Shown one piece after another: positions 7,598 to 17,653 of a DNA stretch of 45,467 nucleotides; position 1 is the stretch's first letter; each line of letters opens with the position of its first letter. This DNA is from JBBCJT01 sp037190665 (GTDB lineage Bacteria > Pseudomonadota > Alphaproteobacteria > Acetobacterales > Acetobacteraceae): the NCBI GenBank assembly GCA_037190665.1, contig JBBCJT010000004.1:1-45467 (forward strand). Direction: 5' to 3'. The notes below the pieces were generated by a model. The model ran no database searches. It saw only the letters and a list, made by a program, of their open reading frames with translations, and was not told the origin of the DNA. The translations under genes were made by a program, and so were the position numbers.

Positions 7598-9217
7598 ATG
7601 AACACGATAGATCCCCCCCTTCTCGGCCTGTCCCAGCGAATCCCGCCCTCGAACCTCGCGGCGGAACAGGCGCTGCTGGGTGCGCTGCTGGCGAACAACC
7701 GGGCCTTCGACCGCGTCTCCGAGTTCCTGGCCGCCGAGCATTTCGCCGATCCGGTGCACGGGCGCATCTTCACCGCCATCCGCCGGCGGGTGGAGGCGCA
7801 GCAGCTCGCCGACGTCGTCACGCTCAAGGCGGAGTTCGAGCATTCCGGCGTGCTGGATGAGGTGGGCGGCACCGCCTATCTCGCGCAGCTCGTCTCCTCG
7901 ATGGTCGGCATCATCAATGCCGGCGAGTACGGCCGCGCGATCTACGACGCCTGGCTGCGCCGCCAGCTCATCGACGTCGGCGAGACGCTGGTGAACAACG
8001 CCTTCGGCGCGGACCCCGAACTCGACGCCCCGCACCAGGTGGAGGCAGGCGAGCAGCTTCTGTTCAACCTCGGCGCGGACGGGTCGACCAGCAAGGGGCT
8101 GGTGCCGTTCCGCGAGGCGCTGGCGGCGGCCATCACCGCGGCCGAGCGCGCCTTCCACCAGCCGGGCGGCGTGGCGGGCCTGTCCTCGGGGCTGCGCGAT
8201 CTCGACAAGCGGATGGGCGGGCTGCACCCCTCCGACCTGCTGATCCTCGCGGGCCGGCCGGGCATGGGCAAGACCGCGCTCGCCACCAAGATCGCCTTCG
8301 GCGCGGCGCGCGCGCTGGTGGCCAAGGCGAAGGCGGAAGGCAGCGACGTGATGCCGTCCGCGACGGTCGCGGTCTTCTCGCTGGAAATGGCCGCCGAGCA
8401 GCTCGCCGGCCGTCTGCTCGCGGACGCTTCCGAGGTGAATTCGGACCGCATCCGCCGCGGCGACATCCAGCAGCGCGATTTCGACCGCTTCGTCGCCGCC
8501 TCGCGCGAACTGTCCGCCCTGCCGCTCGAGATCGACGACACGCCGGCGCTGACCATCTCCCAGCTCCGCACGCGCTGCCGGCGGCTCAAGCGCACCAAGG
8601 GCCTCGCGCTGGTGGTGGTGGACTATCTGCAGCTCATGCGCCCCGCGCCCGGCACGCGGCCGGAGAACCGCGTGCTGGAGATCAGCCAGATCACGCAGGG
8701 GCTGAAGGCGATCGCCAAGGAGATGTCGGTGCCGGTGATCGCGCTGTCGCAGCTCTCCCGCGCGGTCGAGAACCGCGAGGACAAGCGCCCGCAGCTTGCC
8801 GACCTGCGCGAATCCGGCACGATCGAGCAGGATGCGGACGTGGTGATGTTCGTCTATCGCGACGACTACTACCTGAACCTGCGCATGCCGAAGGCGGTCG
8901 CCTTCGACAACGACGAGAAGTTCCAGACGGCCATGGCCAAGTGGCAATCCGACATGGAGCAGGTGCACAACAAGGCGGAGCTGATCATCGCCAAGCAGCG
9001 CCACGGCCCGACGACGACGATCCAGCTCTTCTTCCAGCCCGAGTTCACGCGCTTCGCCGATCTCGACACGCATCACGATGGCGATGACGTCATTTATGCT
9101 TCGGGTCCCAAAGCTTCAGATATGCCCAGACAAATCCGACACGAGCGATCAGTACCACTGGCGAAGCTTGATGCGCCCTTGAGCAAGCGCTCCAAGACCG
9201 AAGTTCCAAAGGACTGA
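7598..9217 (+). CDS. dnaB: Replicative DNA helicase DnaB
   Basis: Hexameric 5'-3' helicase that unwinds DNA at the fork. 539 residues. N-terminal domain about 17-120 (PPSNLAAEQALLGALL), linker, RecA-like helicase domain from about 185 with Walker A GRPGMGKTA (219-227), the VFSLEM motif, Walker B VVVDYLQLM and the SQLSRAVE and AELIIAKQRHGPT motifs. An alphaproteobacterial insertion (about 427-460) precedes the last motif. The usual C-terminus (PEFTRFADL) is followed by an extra 42-residue tail from about 498, encoded by DNA of clearly lower GC (9089-9217). It lies nine bases before alr. Confidence 0.96.
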   Translation: MNTIDPPLLGLSQRIPPSNLAAEQALLGALLANNRAFDRVSEFLAAEHFADPVHGRIFTAIRRRVEAQQLADVVTLKAEFEHSGVLDEVGGTAYLAQLVSSMVGIINAGEYGRAIYDAWLRRQLIDVGETLVNNAFGADPELDAPHQVEAGEQLLFNLGADGSTSKGLVPFREALAAAITAAERAFHQPGGVAGLSSGLRDLDKRMGGLHPSDLLILAGRPGMGKTALATKIAFGAARALVAKAKAEGSDVMPSATVAVFSLEMAAEQLAGRLLADASEVNSDRIRRGDIQQRDFDRFVAASRELSALPLEIDDTPALTISQLRTRCRRLKRTKGLALVVVDYLQLMRPAPGTRPENRVLEISQITQGLKAIAKEMSVPVIALSQLSRAVENREDKRPQLADLRESGTIEQDADVVMFVYRDDYYLNLRMPKAVAFDNDEKFQTAMAKWQSDMEQVHNKAELIIAKQRHGPTTTIQLFFQPEFTRFADLDTHHDGDDVIYASGPKASDMPRQIRHERSVPLAKLDAPLSKRSKTEVPKD

Positions 9218-9226
9218 AGAGCAGCG

Positions 9227-10309
9227 ATGATCGCTGACACCGCGGTCCTGACCGTCGATCTGGACGCGATCGCCGCCAACTGGGCGGCGCTGCGCGAGCG
9301 CCACGGGCGCGATGTGGCCGGCGTGCTGAAGGCCGACGCCTACGGGCTCGGCGCGCCGGAAGTCGCGCGGCGGCTGGCCTGGGAAGGCTGCCGGCACTTC
9401 TTCGTCGCGCATCTGTTCGAGGCGCTGGCCGTCGTCGAGGCGGCTCCCGGCGCGTCGGTGGCCGTGCTGGACGGGATCCTGCCGGGCGAGGCGCCGGATT
9501 TCGCCGAGCACGGCATCCTGCCGGTGCTCAACGACCTCGGCCAGGTCGACGCCTGGCGGGCGGAGGCAGTGCGCCGCGGACACCTCCTGCCCGCGATCCT
9601 GCATGTCGATACCGGCATGCACCGGCTCGGCCTGCCCCCATCCGAGGTCGCCGCGCTCGCATCCGACCCCGCCCGGCTCGACGGGATCGACCTGCGCTAC
9701 GTGATGACGCATCTGGTCGCGGCCGAGGTGCCGGACGATCCCGCGAACGCGCGCCAGCACGCGGCCTTCGCCGCCGCCCGCGCCCGGCTTCCCGCCGTGC
9801 CGGTCTCGCTCGCCAATTCCTCCGGCATCTTCCTCGGCGAGGACTTCGCCTCCGACCTCGCCCGGCCGGGGGCCGCGCTCTACGGCATCAACCCCACGCC
9901 GGGCCGGCCGAACCCGATGCGCCAGGCGGTCCGGCTGGACGGACGGGTGCTGCAGGTCCGCGAGATCGAGGCGGGGGCCACCGTCGGCTACAACGGGATC
10001 TGGACCGCGACACGGCCTTCGCGGATCGCCACGGTTGCGGTCGGGTATGCCGATGGCTATCTACGCGGCCTCAGCAACCGCGGCACGGCACGCTTCGCCG
10101 GTCGCCCCATTCCCATGGCGGGCCGCGTCTCGATGGACCTGACCACGTTCGACATCACCGACCTGCCGCAGGTCGGCCCCGGCGACATGCTGACGCTGAT
10201 CGGCGACGGCCAGACGCCGGATGACCTCGCCCTGCTGGCGGGCACGAACGGCTACGAGATCCTCACCTCGCTGGGCCAGCGTTACACGCGGCGTTATCTC
10301 GGGGCGTGA
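9227..10309 (+). CDS. alr: Alanine racemase
   Basis: PLP enzyme that makes D-alanine for peptidoglycan. 360 residues. The PLP lysine is K35 in VLKADAYGLG and the second catalytic base is Y255 in ATVGYNGIW; SLANSSG and RPGAALYG are also conserved. It could serve biosynthesis (alr) or catabolism (dadX); placement after dnaB favours the housekeeping role. Its stop overlaps the GTG start of mlaE by four bases. Confidence 0.95.
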   Translation: MIADTAVLTVDLDAIAANWAALRERHGRDVAGVLKADAYGLGAPEVARRLAWEGCRHFFVAHLFEALAVVEAAPGASVAVLDGILPGEAPDFAEHGILPVLNDLGQVDAWRAEAVRRGHLLPAILHVDTGMHRLGLPPSEVAALASDPARLDGIDLRYVMTHLVAAEVPDDPANARQHAAFAAARARLPAVPVSLANSSGIFLGEDFASDLARPGAALYGINPTPGRPNPMRQAVRLDGRVLQVREIEAGATVGYNGIWTATRPSRIATVAVGYADGYLRGLSNRGTARFAGRPIPMAGRVSMDLTTFDITDLPQVGPGDMLTLIGDGQTPDDLALLAGTNGYEILTSLGQRYTRRYLGA

Positions 10310-11091
10310 TCTCTCCTCTCGACATTCTCGCCGCGGTCGGGCGCGGCACGCTCGGCGCGCTGTCCGAGATCGGGCGCATCTCGCTGTTCGCGGCGGAGGG
10401 CCTGTCGCATGTCGTGCGCCCGCCCTTTTACTGGCGGCTGTTCTGGCGCGCCTTCGTCGAGTTCGCCTACTTCTCCCTGCCGGTGGTGGCGCTGACCGCG
10501 GTGTTCACCGGCATGGTGCTGGCGCTGCAATCGTATTCCGGCTTCTCCCGCTTCTCGGCCGAAGGCGCGGTCGCGACTGTGGTCGTGCTGTCGGTGGTCC
10601 GCGAACTGGGGCCGGTGCTGGCGGGGCTGATGGTCGCCGGCCGCGTGGGTGCGGCGATGGCGGCCGAGCTCGGCACGATGCGCGTGACCGACCAGATCGA
10701 CGCGCTGACCACGCTGTCCACCAATCCGATGAAGTACCTCGTCGCGCCGCGCATGCTGGCCGGCGTGCTGGCGCTGCCGCTGCTGGTGGTGGTGGCCAAC
10801 ATCCTCGGCGTGATGGGCGGCTTCATCGTCGGCGTGTTCAAGCTCGACTTCAACGCCGGCAGCTATCTGGCGCGCACCTTCGACTACCTGGAGACGCAGG
10901 ACGTGACGCTCAGCCTGACCAAGGCTGCCGTGTTCGGCTTCCTGGTCGCGCTGATGGGCTGCTACCACGGCTACAACTCGAAGGGCGGCGCGCAGGGCGT
11001 GGGCTCGGCGACCACGTCCGCGGTGGTGGCGGCCTCGATCCTGATCCTCGCCTTCGACTACGTCCTCACCGAACTGTTCTTCTCGCGATGA
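10306..11091 (+). CDS. mlaE: MlaE-type lipid ABC transporter permease
   Basis: Inner-membrane permease of the Mla system, which moves phospholipids between inner and outer membranes. 261 residues, about five membrane helices. The family core is clear: VVRELGPVLAGLMVAGRVGA (about 99-118), AAELGTMRVTDQIDAL and LVAPRMLAGVLALPLL. Start is GTG at 10306, overlapping alr; its own stop overlaps the mlaF start (ATGA). The mlaD/B/C partners are not next to it in this window. Confidence 0.92.
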   Translation: MISPLDILAAVGRGTLGALSEIGRISLFAAEGLSHVVRPPFYWRLFWRAFVEFAYFSLPVVALTAVFTGMVLALQSYSGFSRFSAEGAVATVVVLSVVRELGPVLAGLMVAGRVGAAMAAELGTMRVTDQIDALTTLSTNPMKYLVAPRMLAGVLALPLLVVVANILGVMGGFIVGVFKLDFNAGSYLARTFDYLETQDVTLSLTKAAVFGFLVALMGCYHGYNSKGGAQGVGSATTSAVVAASILILAFDYVLTELFFSR

Positions 11092-11870
11092 GCGGCAGCG
11101 AACAGCTTCCCAAGATCCGCATCCGCGGCCTGCGCAAGGCGTTCGGCCCCAAGCAGGTGCTGGACGGCGTCGATCTGGACGTGATGCCCGGCACCTCGAT
11201 GGTGGTGATCGGCGGGTCCGGCTCCGGCAAGTCGGTGCTGCTGAAATGCATCCTCGGCATCTTCGCGCCCGAGGAAGGCACGATCGAGATCGACGGGCAG
11301 GACGTGCTGAAGATGGACCGCACCGAGCGCGAGGCCGTGAACGCCCGCATCGGCATGCTGTTCCAGAACGCCGCGCTGTTCGATTCGCTGCCTGTCTGGG
11401 AGAACGTGGCCTTCGGCCTGCTCGCCCAGCGCAAGGCGACGCGGAAGGACGCGAAGCGGATCGCCGGCGAGATCCTGACCCAGGTCGGCCTCGCGCCGTC
11501 GGTCGGCGACCTCGCGCCGTCGGAACTGTCCGGCGGGATGCAGAAGCGCGTCGGCCTCGCCCGCGCGATCGCGGCGCGGCCCGACATCCTGTTCTTCGAC
11601 GAGCCGACCACCGGGCTCGACCCGATCATGGGCGCGGTGATCGACGGGCTGATCGTGGAGCAGGTCAAGCGCCTCGGCTCCACCGCCATCGCCATCACCC
11701 ACGACATGGCGAGCGCGCGGCGCATCGGCGACAGCGCGGCGATGATCCACAAGGGCCGGATCGTCTGGACCGGGCCGGCGAGCGCGCTGCTGAACAGCGG
11801 CAACGACATGGTGGACCAGTTCACCCACGGCAGCCGCGAGGGGCCGATCCAGATGGAGTTGCGGCGCTAG
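11088..11870 (+). CDS. mlaF: MlaF-type ABC transporter ATP-binding protein
   Basis: ATPase partner of MlaE. 260 residues starting at MSGSEQLPKIRIRGLRK; the open frame upstream is a shadow of mlaE. All motifs are intact: Walker A GGSGSGKSV, Q-loop LFQNAALFDSL, signature LSGGMQKRVGLARA, Walker B ILFFDEPTTGLDP and switch ITHDM. This makes it a good reference for the degenerate paralogue at 44872. Coupled to mlaE by a four-base overlap. Confidence 0.94.
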   Translation: MSGSEQLPKIRIRGLRKAFGPKQVLDGVDLDVMPGTSMVVIGGSGSGKSVLLKCILGIFAPEEGTIEIDGQDVLKMDRTEREAVNARIGMLFQNAALFDSLPVWENVAFGLLAQRKATRKDAKRIAGEILTQVGLAPSVGDLAPSELSGGMQKRVGLARAIAARPDILFFDEPTTGLDPIMGAVIDGLIVEQVKRLGSTAIAITHDMASARRIGDSAAMIHKGRIVWTGPASALLNSGNDMVDQFTHGSREGPIQMELRR

Positions 11871-11882
11871 CTTCATTTGGGG

Positions 11883-11911
11883 TTGAAACTTCCCTCAATT
11901 GATGCCAGATT
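11883..11911 (+). promoter_or_regulatory. Possible autoregulated promoter of the toxin-antitoxin pair
   Basis: An AT-richer patch between mlaF and the antitoxin gene holds TTGAAA (11883-11888) and CAGATT (11906-11911) at 17-base spacing, with the palindrome TCAATTGA (11895-11902) in the spacer. An operator inside the spacer would suit repression by the Xre-type antitoxin. Inferred from position only. Confidence 0.4.
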
Positions 11912-11917
11912 CTCGGC

Positions 11918-12361
11918 ATGAGCGGGTTCGCAATGCCGCAGCCGCGCCTCTCGCACCCCGACGGGGCGCAGCTCCAGACCTTCGCCCATGAAGCCGACCG
12001 GGCGCGGCTGACGCCCGCGGCACTGGTCGCGCTGCGCGCGCTGTTCGCGGCGTGGAAGGTGTCCGGCGAGCAGGCCGCCGCCCTGCTGGGGGTGTCGCCC
12101 TCCACCTGGGACCGGATGCGGGGCGGGCAGTGGTCCGGGGCGATGACGCAGGACCAGCTCACCCGCGCCTCCGCCCTGATCGGCGTGTTCAAGGGCCTGC
12201 ACCTGCTGTTCGCCGACGCGATGGCCGACCGCTGGCCCCGGCTGCGCAATGCCGGACCTCTGTTCGACAACCTCACCCCCATCGAGGCGATGATCGAGGG
12301 CGGCATCCCCCGCATGCTGGACATCCGCCGCCACGTGGACGCGCTCAGGGGCGGGCTCTGA
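11918..12361 (+). CDS. Xre/MbcA/ParS-type antitoxin (DUF2384)
   Basis: 147-residue antitoxin of the Xre-RES toxin-antitoxin class. The N-terminal half has a helix-turn-helix (WKVSGEQAAALLGVSPSTWDR region, about 46-70), and the C-terminal half is the toxin-binding domain (LIGVFKGLHLLFAD, GGIPRMLDIRRHVDALRGG). In this family the antitoxin blocks the RES active site and represses its own promoter. The gene overlaps the RES gene, and an AT-rich promoter-like patch lies upstream. Confidence 0.88.
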   Translation: MSGFAMPQPRLSHPDGAQLQTFAHEADRARLTPAALVALRALFAAWKVSGEQAAALLGVSPSTWDRMRGGQWSGAMTQDQLTRASALIGVFKGLHLLFADAMADRWPRLRNAGPLFDNLTPIEAMIEGGIPRMLDIRRHVDALRGGL

Positions 12362-13049
12362 ACGTTCTCGGCTTCCCGACCCTTCGCGACGCCTTCGCGC
12401 GAACGGTCCGGCTGGTGTCCTCGGCACGTCTGCGCGCGCCCGTGCTGGCGCGGCTGGTCGGCGCGGAACGGCTGCGCGAGGTCGAGGAGATCGAGGCCGC
12501 GACCTCCCAGCGCCTGCTCTCGGCACGCACCGGCGCGGACCGGATCGGGCGCGGCGAGTTCGTCGCCGGGGTCTCGCACGCGCACTTCATCAACGCCGCC
12601 TTCGCCTATGCGCGGCCGGCCACGCTGAACCGCTTCAACGGGCCCGGACGCGGCGCCTGGTACGCCGCCTTCGCGACCGAGACCTGCATCGCCGAGGTGT
12701 CCTTCCACATGACCCGAGAGCTGACGGCCGTGGCCGATTTCCACGCCACGGTGGAGTATGCGGAGATGTTCGCCTCCATGGCCGGCAGCTTCGTCGATCT
12801 GCGCGGCATCGCCCCCCGCCCCGATTGCCTCGACCCCGACCCGGCGCGCGGCTACCCGGCCGGCAACGCGCTCGCGGATGCGACGCGCGCGGCCGACCAC
12901 AATGGCATCATCTGGCCATCCGTCCGCGACCCGCGGGGCACCTGCATCGTGGCGCTGCGGCCGAGCGTGGTGCAGTCCGTCGCGCAGGGCCGCGTGCTGC
13001 GGCTGGTCTGGAACGGCGACCGCACCCCGGCGGTGGAGGCCGGCTGCTG

Positions 13050-13050
<1 letters not shown>
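12358..13050 (+). CDS. RES-domain toxin
   Basis: RES toxins degrade or ADP-ribosylate with NAD+ and so arrest growth. The domain is recognised from ALNRFNGPGRGAWYAAF, ETCIAEVSFHMT, YPAGNALADATRA, HNGIIWPSVRDP and GTCIVALRP. Up to 230 residues. The start is uncertain: family similarity (VRLVSSARLRAPVL) reaches close to the antitoxin stop, where the only available codon is CTG at 12358 (CTGA overlap); the next conventional start is GTG at 12415 (211 residues), which loses part of that segment. The last base of its stop is the first base of the radA ATG. Confidence 0.85.
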
Positions 13051-14465
<1,415 letters not shown>

Positions 14466-14513
14466 CGCACCCTCCGCTATAGCGGCGCACGGTTTCGGAG
14501 GCATGACAGCCGG

Positions 14514-15077
14514 GTGACCTGGGTAGATTTCGCTGTCCTGGGCGTGATCGCTGTTTCCGGCATCCTGGCGCTCTCGCGCGGGCTTGTCAGTGAGGTGCTG
14601 GGGCTGGGGGCGTGGATCGCCGCCGCCGCCGTGGCCTTCTACGGCTATCCGCTGCTCGAGCCCCACGTCGCGGAATGGACCGGCTTCTCGCTGGACATCG
14701 CCCAGATCATCTCGGTGGGCGCGATCTTCCTGGTCGCGCTCATGGTCTTCGCGGTGATCACCGGCCGCATCGGCGCGGTGGTGCGCGAATCGGCCCTCGG
14801 CGGCGTTGACCGCACGTTGGGGCTGGTATTCGGCCTTGCCCGGGGTGCGGTGCTCGTCATCGCGGCCTATATCGCTGCCGGGATGTTCACTTCGACCGAC
14901 CGCTGGCCCGATCCTGTGAAGGACGCGCGCTCGCTGCCGATCGTCGCCGACGGGGCGGCGTGGCTCGTCTCGCTGCTGCCGCCGGCGCTGCGCCCGCCTG
15001 TCGCAACGCCGCCGGTCCGCGTGATGCCGACCGCTGCCGATCTGATGCGCGCGCCGGCACCGCGCCGTGGAGGCTGA
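14514..15077 (+). CDS. cvpA: CvpA family membrane protein
   Basis: 187-residue inner-membrane protein, start GTG at 14514. About four hydrophobic segments: 4-22, 29-46, 60-83 and 104-123. The opening WVDFAVLGVIAVSGILALSR and RGLVSEVLGL are typical of CvpA. The family is needed for colicin V production in E. coli; its molecular role is unclear. It precedes purF, as in many proteobacteria, 4 bases before the chosen purF ATG. Confidence 0.9.
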   Translation: MTWVDFAVLGVIAVSGILALSRGLVSEVLGLGAWIAAAAVAFYGYPLLEPHVAEWTGFSLDIAQIISVGAIFLVALMVFAVITGRIGAVVRESALGGVDRTLGLVFGLARGAVLVIAAYIAAGMFTSTDRWPDPVKDARSLPIVADGAAWLVSLLPPALRPPVATPPVRVMPTAADLMRAPAPRRGG

Positions 15078-15081
15078 GGTG

Positions 15082-16542
15082 ATGGAACCTCTCTCGACCC
15101 GTCCCTGGGATGAGGATTCGCTGCACGAGGAGTGCGGCGTGTTCGGCATCTGGGGCAATCCGGACGCCGCGGCGATGACCGCGCTCGGCCTGCATGCGCT
15201 CCAGCACCGCGGCCAGGAAGCGACCGGCATCGTCTCCACCGACGGGCACCGGTTCCATTCGCATCGCGGCCTCGGCCTCGTCGGCGACAATTTCGGCGAC
15301 GCCAAGGTGATCGCGGGCCTGCCCGGCCCCGCCGCCGTCGGCCACAACCGCTACGCCACCACGGGCGACACCCTGCTGCGCAACGTGCAACCCCTGTTCG
15401 CGGATTTCGAGTTCGGTGGCCTCGCCGTCGGCCATAACGGCAACCTGACCAATGCCGGCCAGATCCGCCGCAACCTCGTCCGCCGCGGCTGCCTGTTCCA
15501 GTCCACCACGGACACCGAGGTCTTCGTCCACCTGATCGCCATCAGCCTCTACTCCACCGTGGTGGACCGGCTGATCGACGCGCTGAAGCAGGTGCAGGGC
15601 GCCTATTCGCTGGTGGTGCTGACGAGCAACGAGCTGATCGGCGTGCGCGACCCGCTCGGCGTGCGCCCGCTGGTGCTGGGCCGGTTCCCGGCCGGCGGCT
15701 GGGTGCTCGCGTCGGAGACCTGCGCCTTCGACATCGTCGGCGCCGAGTTCGTCCGCGACGTGGAGCCGGGCGAGATCGTGCTGATCGACGATGCCGGCGT
15801 GCGCAGCGTGAAGCCGTTCGGCCGGCAGAAGACCCGCTTCTGCATCTTCGAGCACATCTACTTCGCCCGCCCCGACTCCGTGATGGAAGGCACGCCGGTC
15901 TACGAGGCGCGCAAGCGGATCGGCATGGAACTGGCCCGCGAGAGCGACGTGCCGGCGGACGTGGTGGTGCCGGTGCCCGATTCCGGCGTGCCGTCCGCCA
16001 TGGGCTATGCGGCGGAAAGCGGCATCCCGTTCGAGCTGGGCATCATCCGCAACCACTATGTCGGCCGCACCTTCATCGAACCCACCGACCAGATCCGCCA
16101 TCTGGGCGTGAAGCTGAAGCATTCGGCCAACCGCGCGGTGATCGAAGGCAAGCGCGTGGTGCTGGTGGACGATTCGATCGTGCGCGGCACCACCAGCCGC
16201 AAGATCGTCGAGATGATCCGCCAGGCCGGCGCGAAGGAGGTGCACATGCGCATCTCCTCGCCGCCCACCACACATTCCTGCTTCTACGGCATCGACACGC
16301 CGGAACGCTCCAAGCTGCTCGCCGCCAATCACGACGTGGCGGAGATGGCGGAGCTGATCGGTGCCGACACACTCGCCTTCGTCTCCATCGACGGACTGTA
16401 CCGCGCGCTGCGCCGGCCGGGACGGGACGGGCGCAATCCGGGTTTCTGCGACGCATGCTTCACCGGCGACTATCCGATCCCGCTGACGGACTTCCAGGGC
16501 AACCAGGAGCGGCAGCTCTCGCTGCTCACCGAAGCACGGTGA
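15082..16542 (+). CDS. purF: Amidophosphoribosyltransferase
   Basis: First enzyme of purine synthesis: makes phosphoribosylamine from PRPP and glutamine. ATG 15082 is chosen because GGAGG lies eight bases in front; an in-frame GTG at 15067 is the alternative. 486 residues. The nucleophile would be C18 (EECGVFG) after removal of a 17-residue propeptide. The PRPP motif is VVLVDDSIVRGTT. Cysteines C254, C400, C456 and C459 follow the B. subtilis pattern of an iron-sulfur enzyme. Its stop overlaps the SDR start. Confidence 0.95.
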   Translation: MEPLSTRPWDEDSLHEECGVFGIWGNPDAAAMTALGLHALQHRGQEATGIVSTDGHRFHSHRGLGLVGDNFGDAKVIAGLPGPAAVGHNRYATTGDTLLRNVQPLFADFEFGGLAVGHNGNLTNAGQIRRNLVRRGCLFQSTTDTEVFVHLIAISLYSTVVDRLIDALKQVQGAYSLVVLTSNELIGVRDPLGVRPLVLGRFPAGGWVLASETCAFDIVGAEFVRDVEPGEIVLIDDAGVRSVKPFGRQKTRFCIFEHIYFARPDSVMEGTPVYEARKRIGMELARESDVPADVVVPVPDSGVPSAMGYAAESGIPFELGIIRNHYVGRTFIEPTDQIRHLGVKLKHSANRAVIEGKRVVLVDDSIVRGTTSRKIVEMIRQAGAKEVHMRISSPPTTHSCFYGIDTPERSKLLAANHDVAEMAELIGADTLAFVSIDGLYRALRRPGRDGRNPGFCDACFTGDYPIPLTDFQGNQERQLSLLTEAR

Positions 16543-17249
16543 GCCCCCGTCCGCTTGAAGGGCGCATCGCGCTCGTCACCGGCGCGTCGCGCGGCCTTGG
16601 CGCCGCCATCGCGGTGGAACTCGCCCGGCGTGGCGCCCATCCGGTGCTGATCGCCCGCACCCAGGGCGGGCTGGAGGAGACCGACGATGCGATCCGCGCC
16701 GTCGGCGGGCAGGCGACGCTGCTGCCCTTCGACCTGCGGCAGGGCGAGAAGATCGACCCGATCGGCCCCTCCATCCACGCCCGCTTCGGCCGGCTGGACA
16801 TCCTGGTCCACAATGCCGGCGTGCTCGGCACGCTGACGCCGGTCGCGCATATCCAGCCGCGCGACTTCAACGAGACCATGGCGGTGAACTTCACCGCGGC
16901 GTGGCGGCTGATCCGCACCTGCGATGCGCTGCTGCGCGCCTCCGATGCCGGCCGCGCGGTGTTCGTCACCACCGGCCGCGTCGCGCGCCCCAAGGCGTAC
17001 TGGGGCATGTACGGCGCGAGCAAGGCGGCGCTGGAGCATCTGGTCGCGACCTGGGCGCAGGAACTCTCCACCACCGGCGCGCGGGCCACGCTGTTCGACC
17101 CGGGCGTGGTGCGCACCGGCATGCGCGCGCAGGCGATGCCGGGCGAGGACCCGATGAGCGTCCCGCCGCCCGAAAGCGTCGCGCCCGCGGTCGTCGATCT
17201 CTGCGCGCCGGACAGCCAGGCGAACGGGGACATCGTTCGCGCCGCGTGA
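16539..17249 (+). CDS. Short-chain dehydrogenase/reductase, probably NAD(P)-dependent
   Basis: 236-residue classical SDR of unknown substrate. The cofactor motif TGASRGLG (14-21), HNAG (91-94) and the Y158-x3-K162 pair (YGASK) are present. The usual catalytic Ser, 13 residues before Tyr, is Thr (T145). The GTG start overlaps the purF stop (GTGA), so it is co-translated with purF. The protein is a little short at the C-terminus compared with FabG. Confidence 0.85.
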   Translation: MSPRPLEGRIALVTGASRGLGAAIAVELARRGAHPVLIARTQGGLEETDDAIRAVGGQATLLPFDLRQGEKIDPIGPSIHARFGRLDILVHNAGVLGTLTPVAHIQPRDFNETMAVNFTAAWRLIRTCDALLRASDAGRAVFVTTGRVARPKAYWGMYGASKAALEHLVATWAQELSTTGARATLFDPGVVRTGMRAQAMPGEDPMSVPPPESVAPAVVDLCAPDSQANGDIVRAA

Positions 17250-17309
17250 GCGGCTTCACACCCGCCGCCGCCGCGATCCCGGCAGATTGCCCGCCCCGCG
17301 GGGGCAAGC

Positions 17310-17603
17310 GTGTCCGGCAACCATCTCACGGCATCAGGGCTCAGGCGCGCGAAGGCGTTGCAGGACGATGCGGTGTGGCTGCTGCGCGCCGTGTTCGACC
17401 TGCATCTGCTCACCGGACAGACGACCGGATCGGCTGAGGCGGAGGCGCTGCGCGCCGATCTCGCGGCGCGGCTGGCCGCCCCCGGCCTCGAACGCGCCAC
17501 GGATGCGGAGATCACCGCACTGGCCGCACGCCTCGAACGCGAGGCCGCGACGCTCGCCGCATCCTGTGCGGCGACGCTGCGGAGCCTGAAGCCCCTTCGC
17601 TGA
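17310..17603 (+). CDS. Small hypothetical protein
   Basis: 97 residues from a GTG start, with no family I recognise. The sequence is predicted mostly helical and rich in Ala, Leu and Arg (LRRAKALQDDAVWLLRAVFD, ALAARLEREAATLAA), with no signal peptide or membrane segment. It lies 60 bases after the SDR gene and 50 before the crotonase gene on the same strand, which supports a real gene; codon use matches its neighbours. Confidence 0.55.
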   Translation: MSGNHLTASGLRRAKALQDDAVWLLRAVFDLHLLTGQTTGSAEAEALRADLAARLAAPGLERATDAEITALAARLEREAATLAASCAATLRSLKPLR

Positions 17604-17653
17604 AGCCCCGGCGCGGGCTATGTGACGATGGCGTTGCGTCCGAGGAAGACTGC

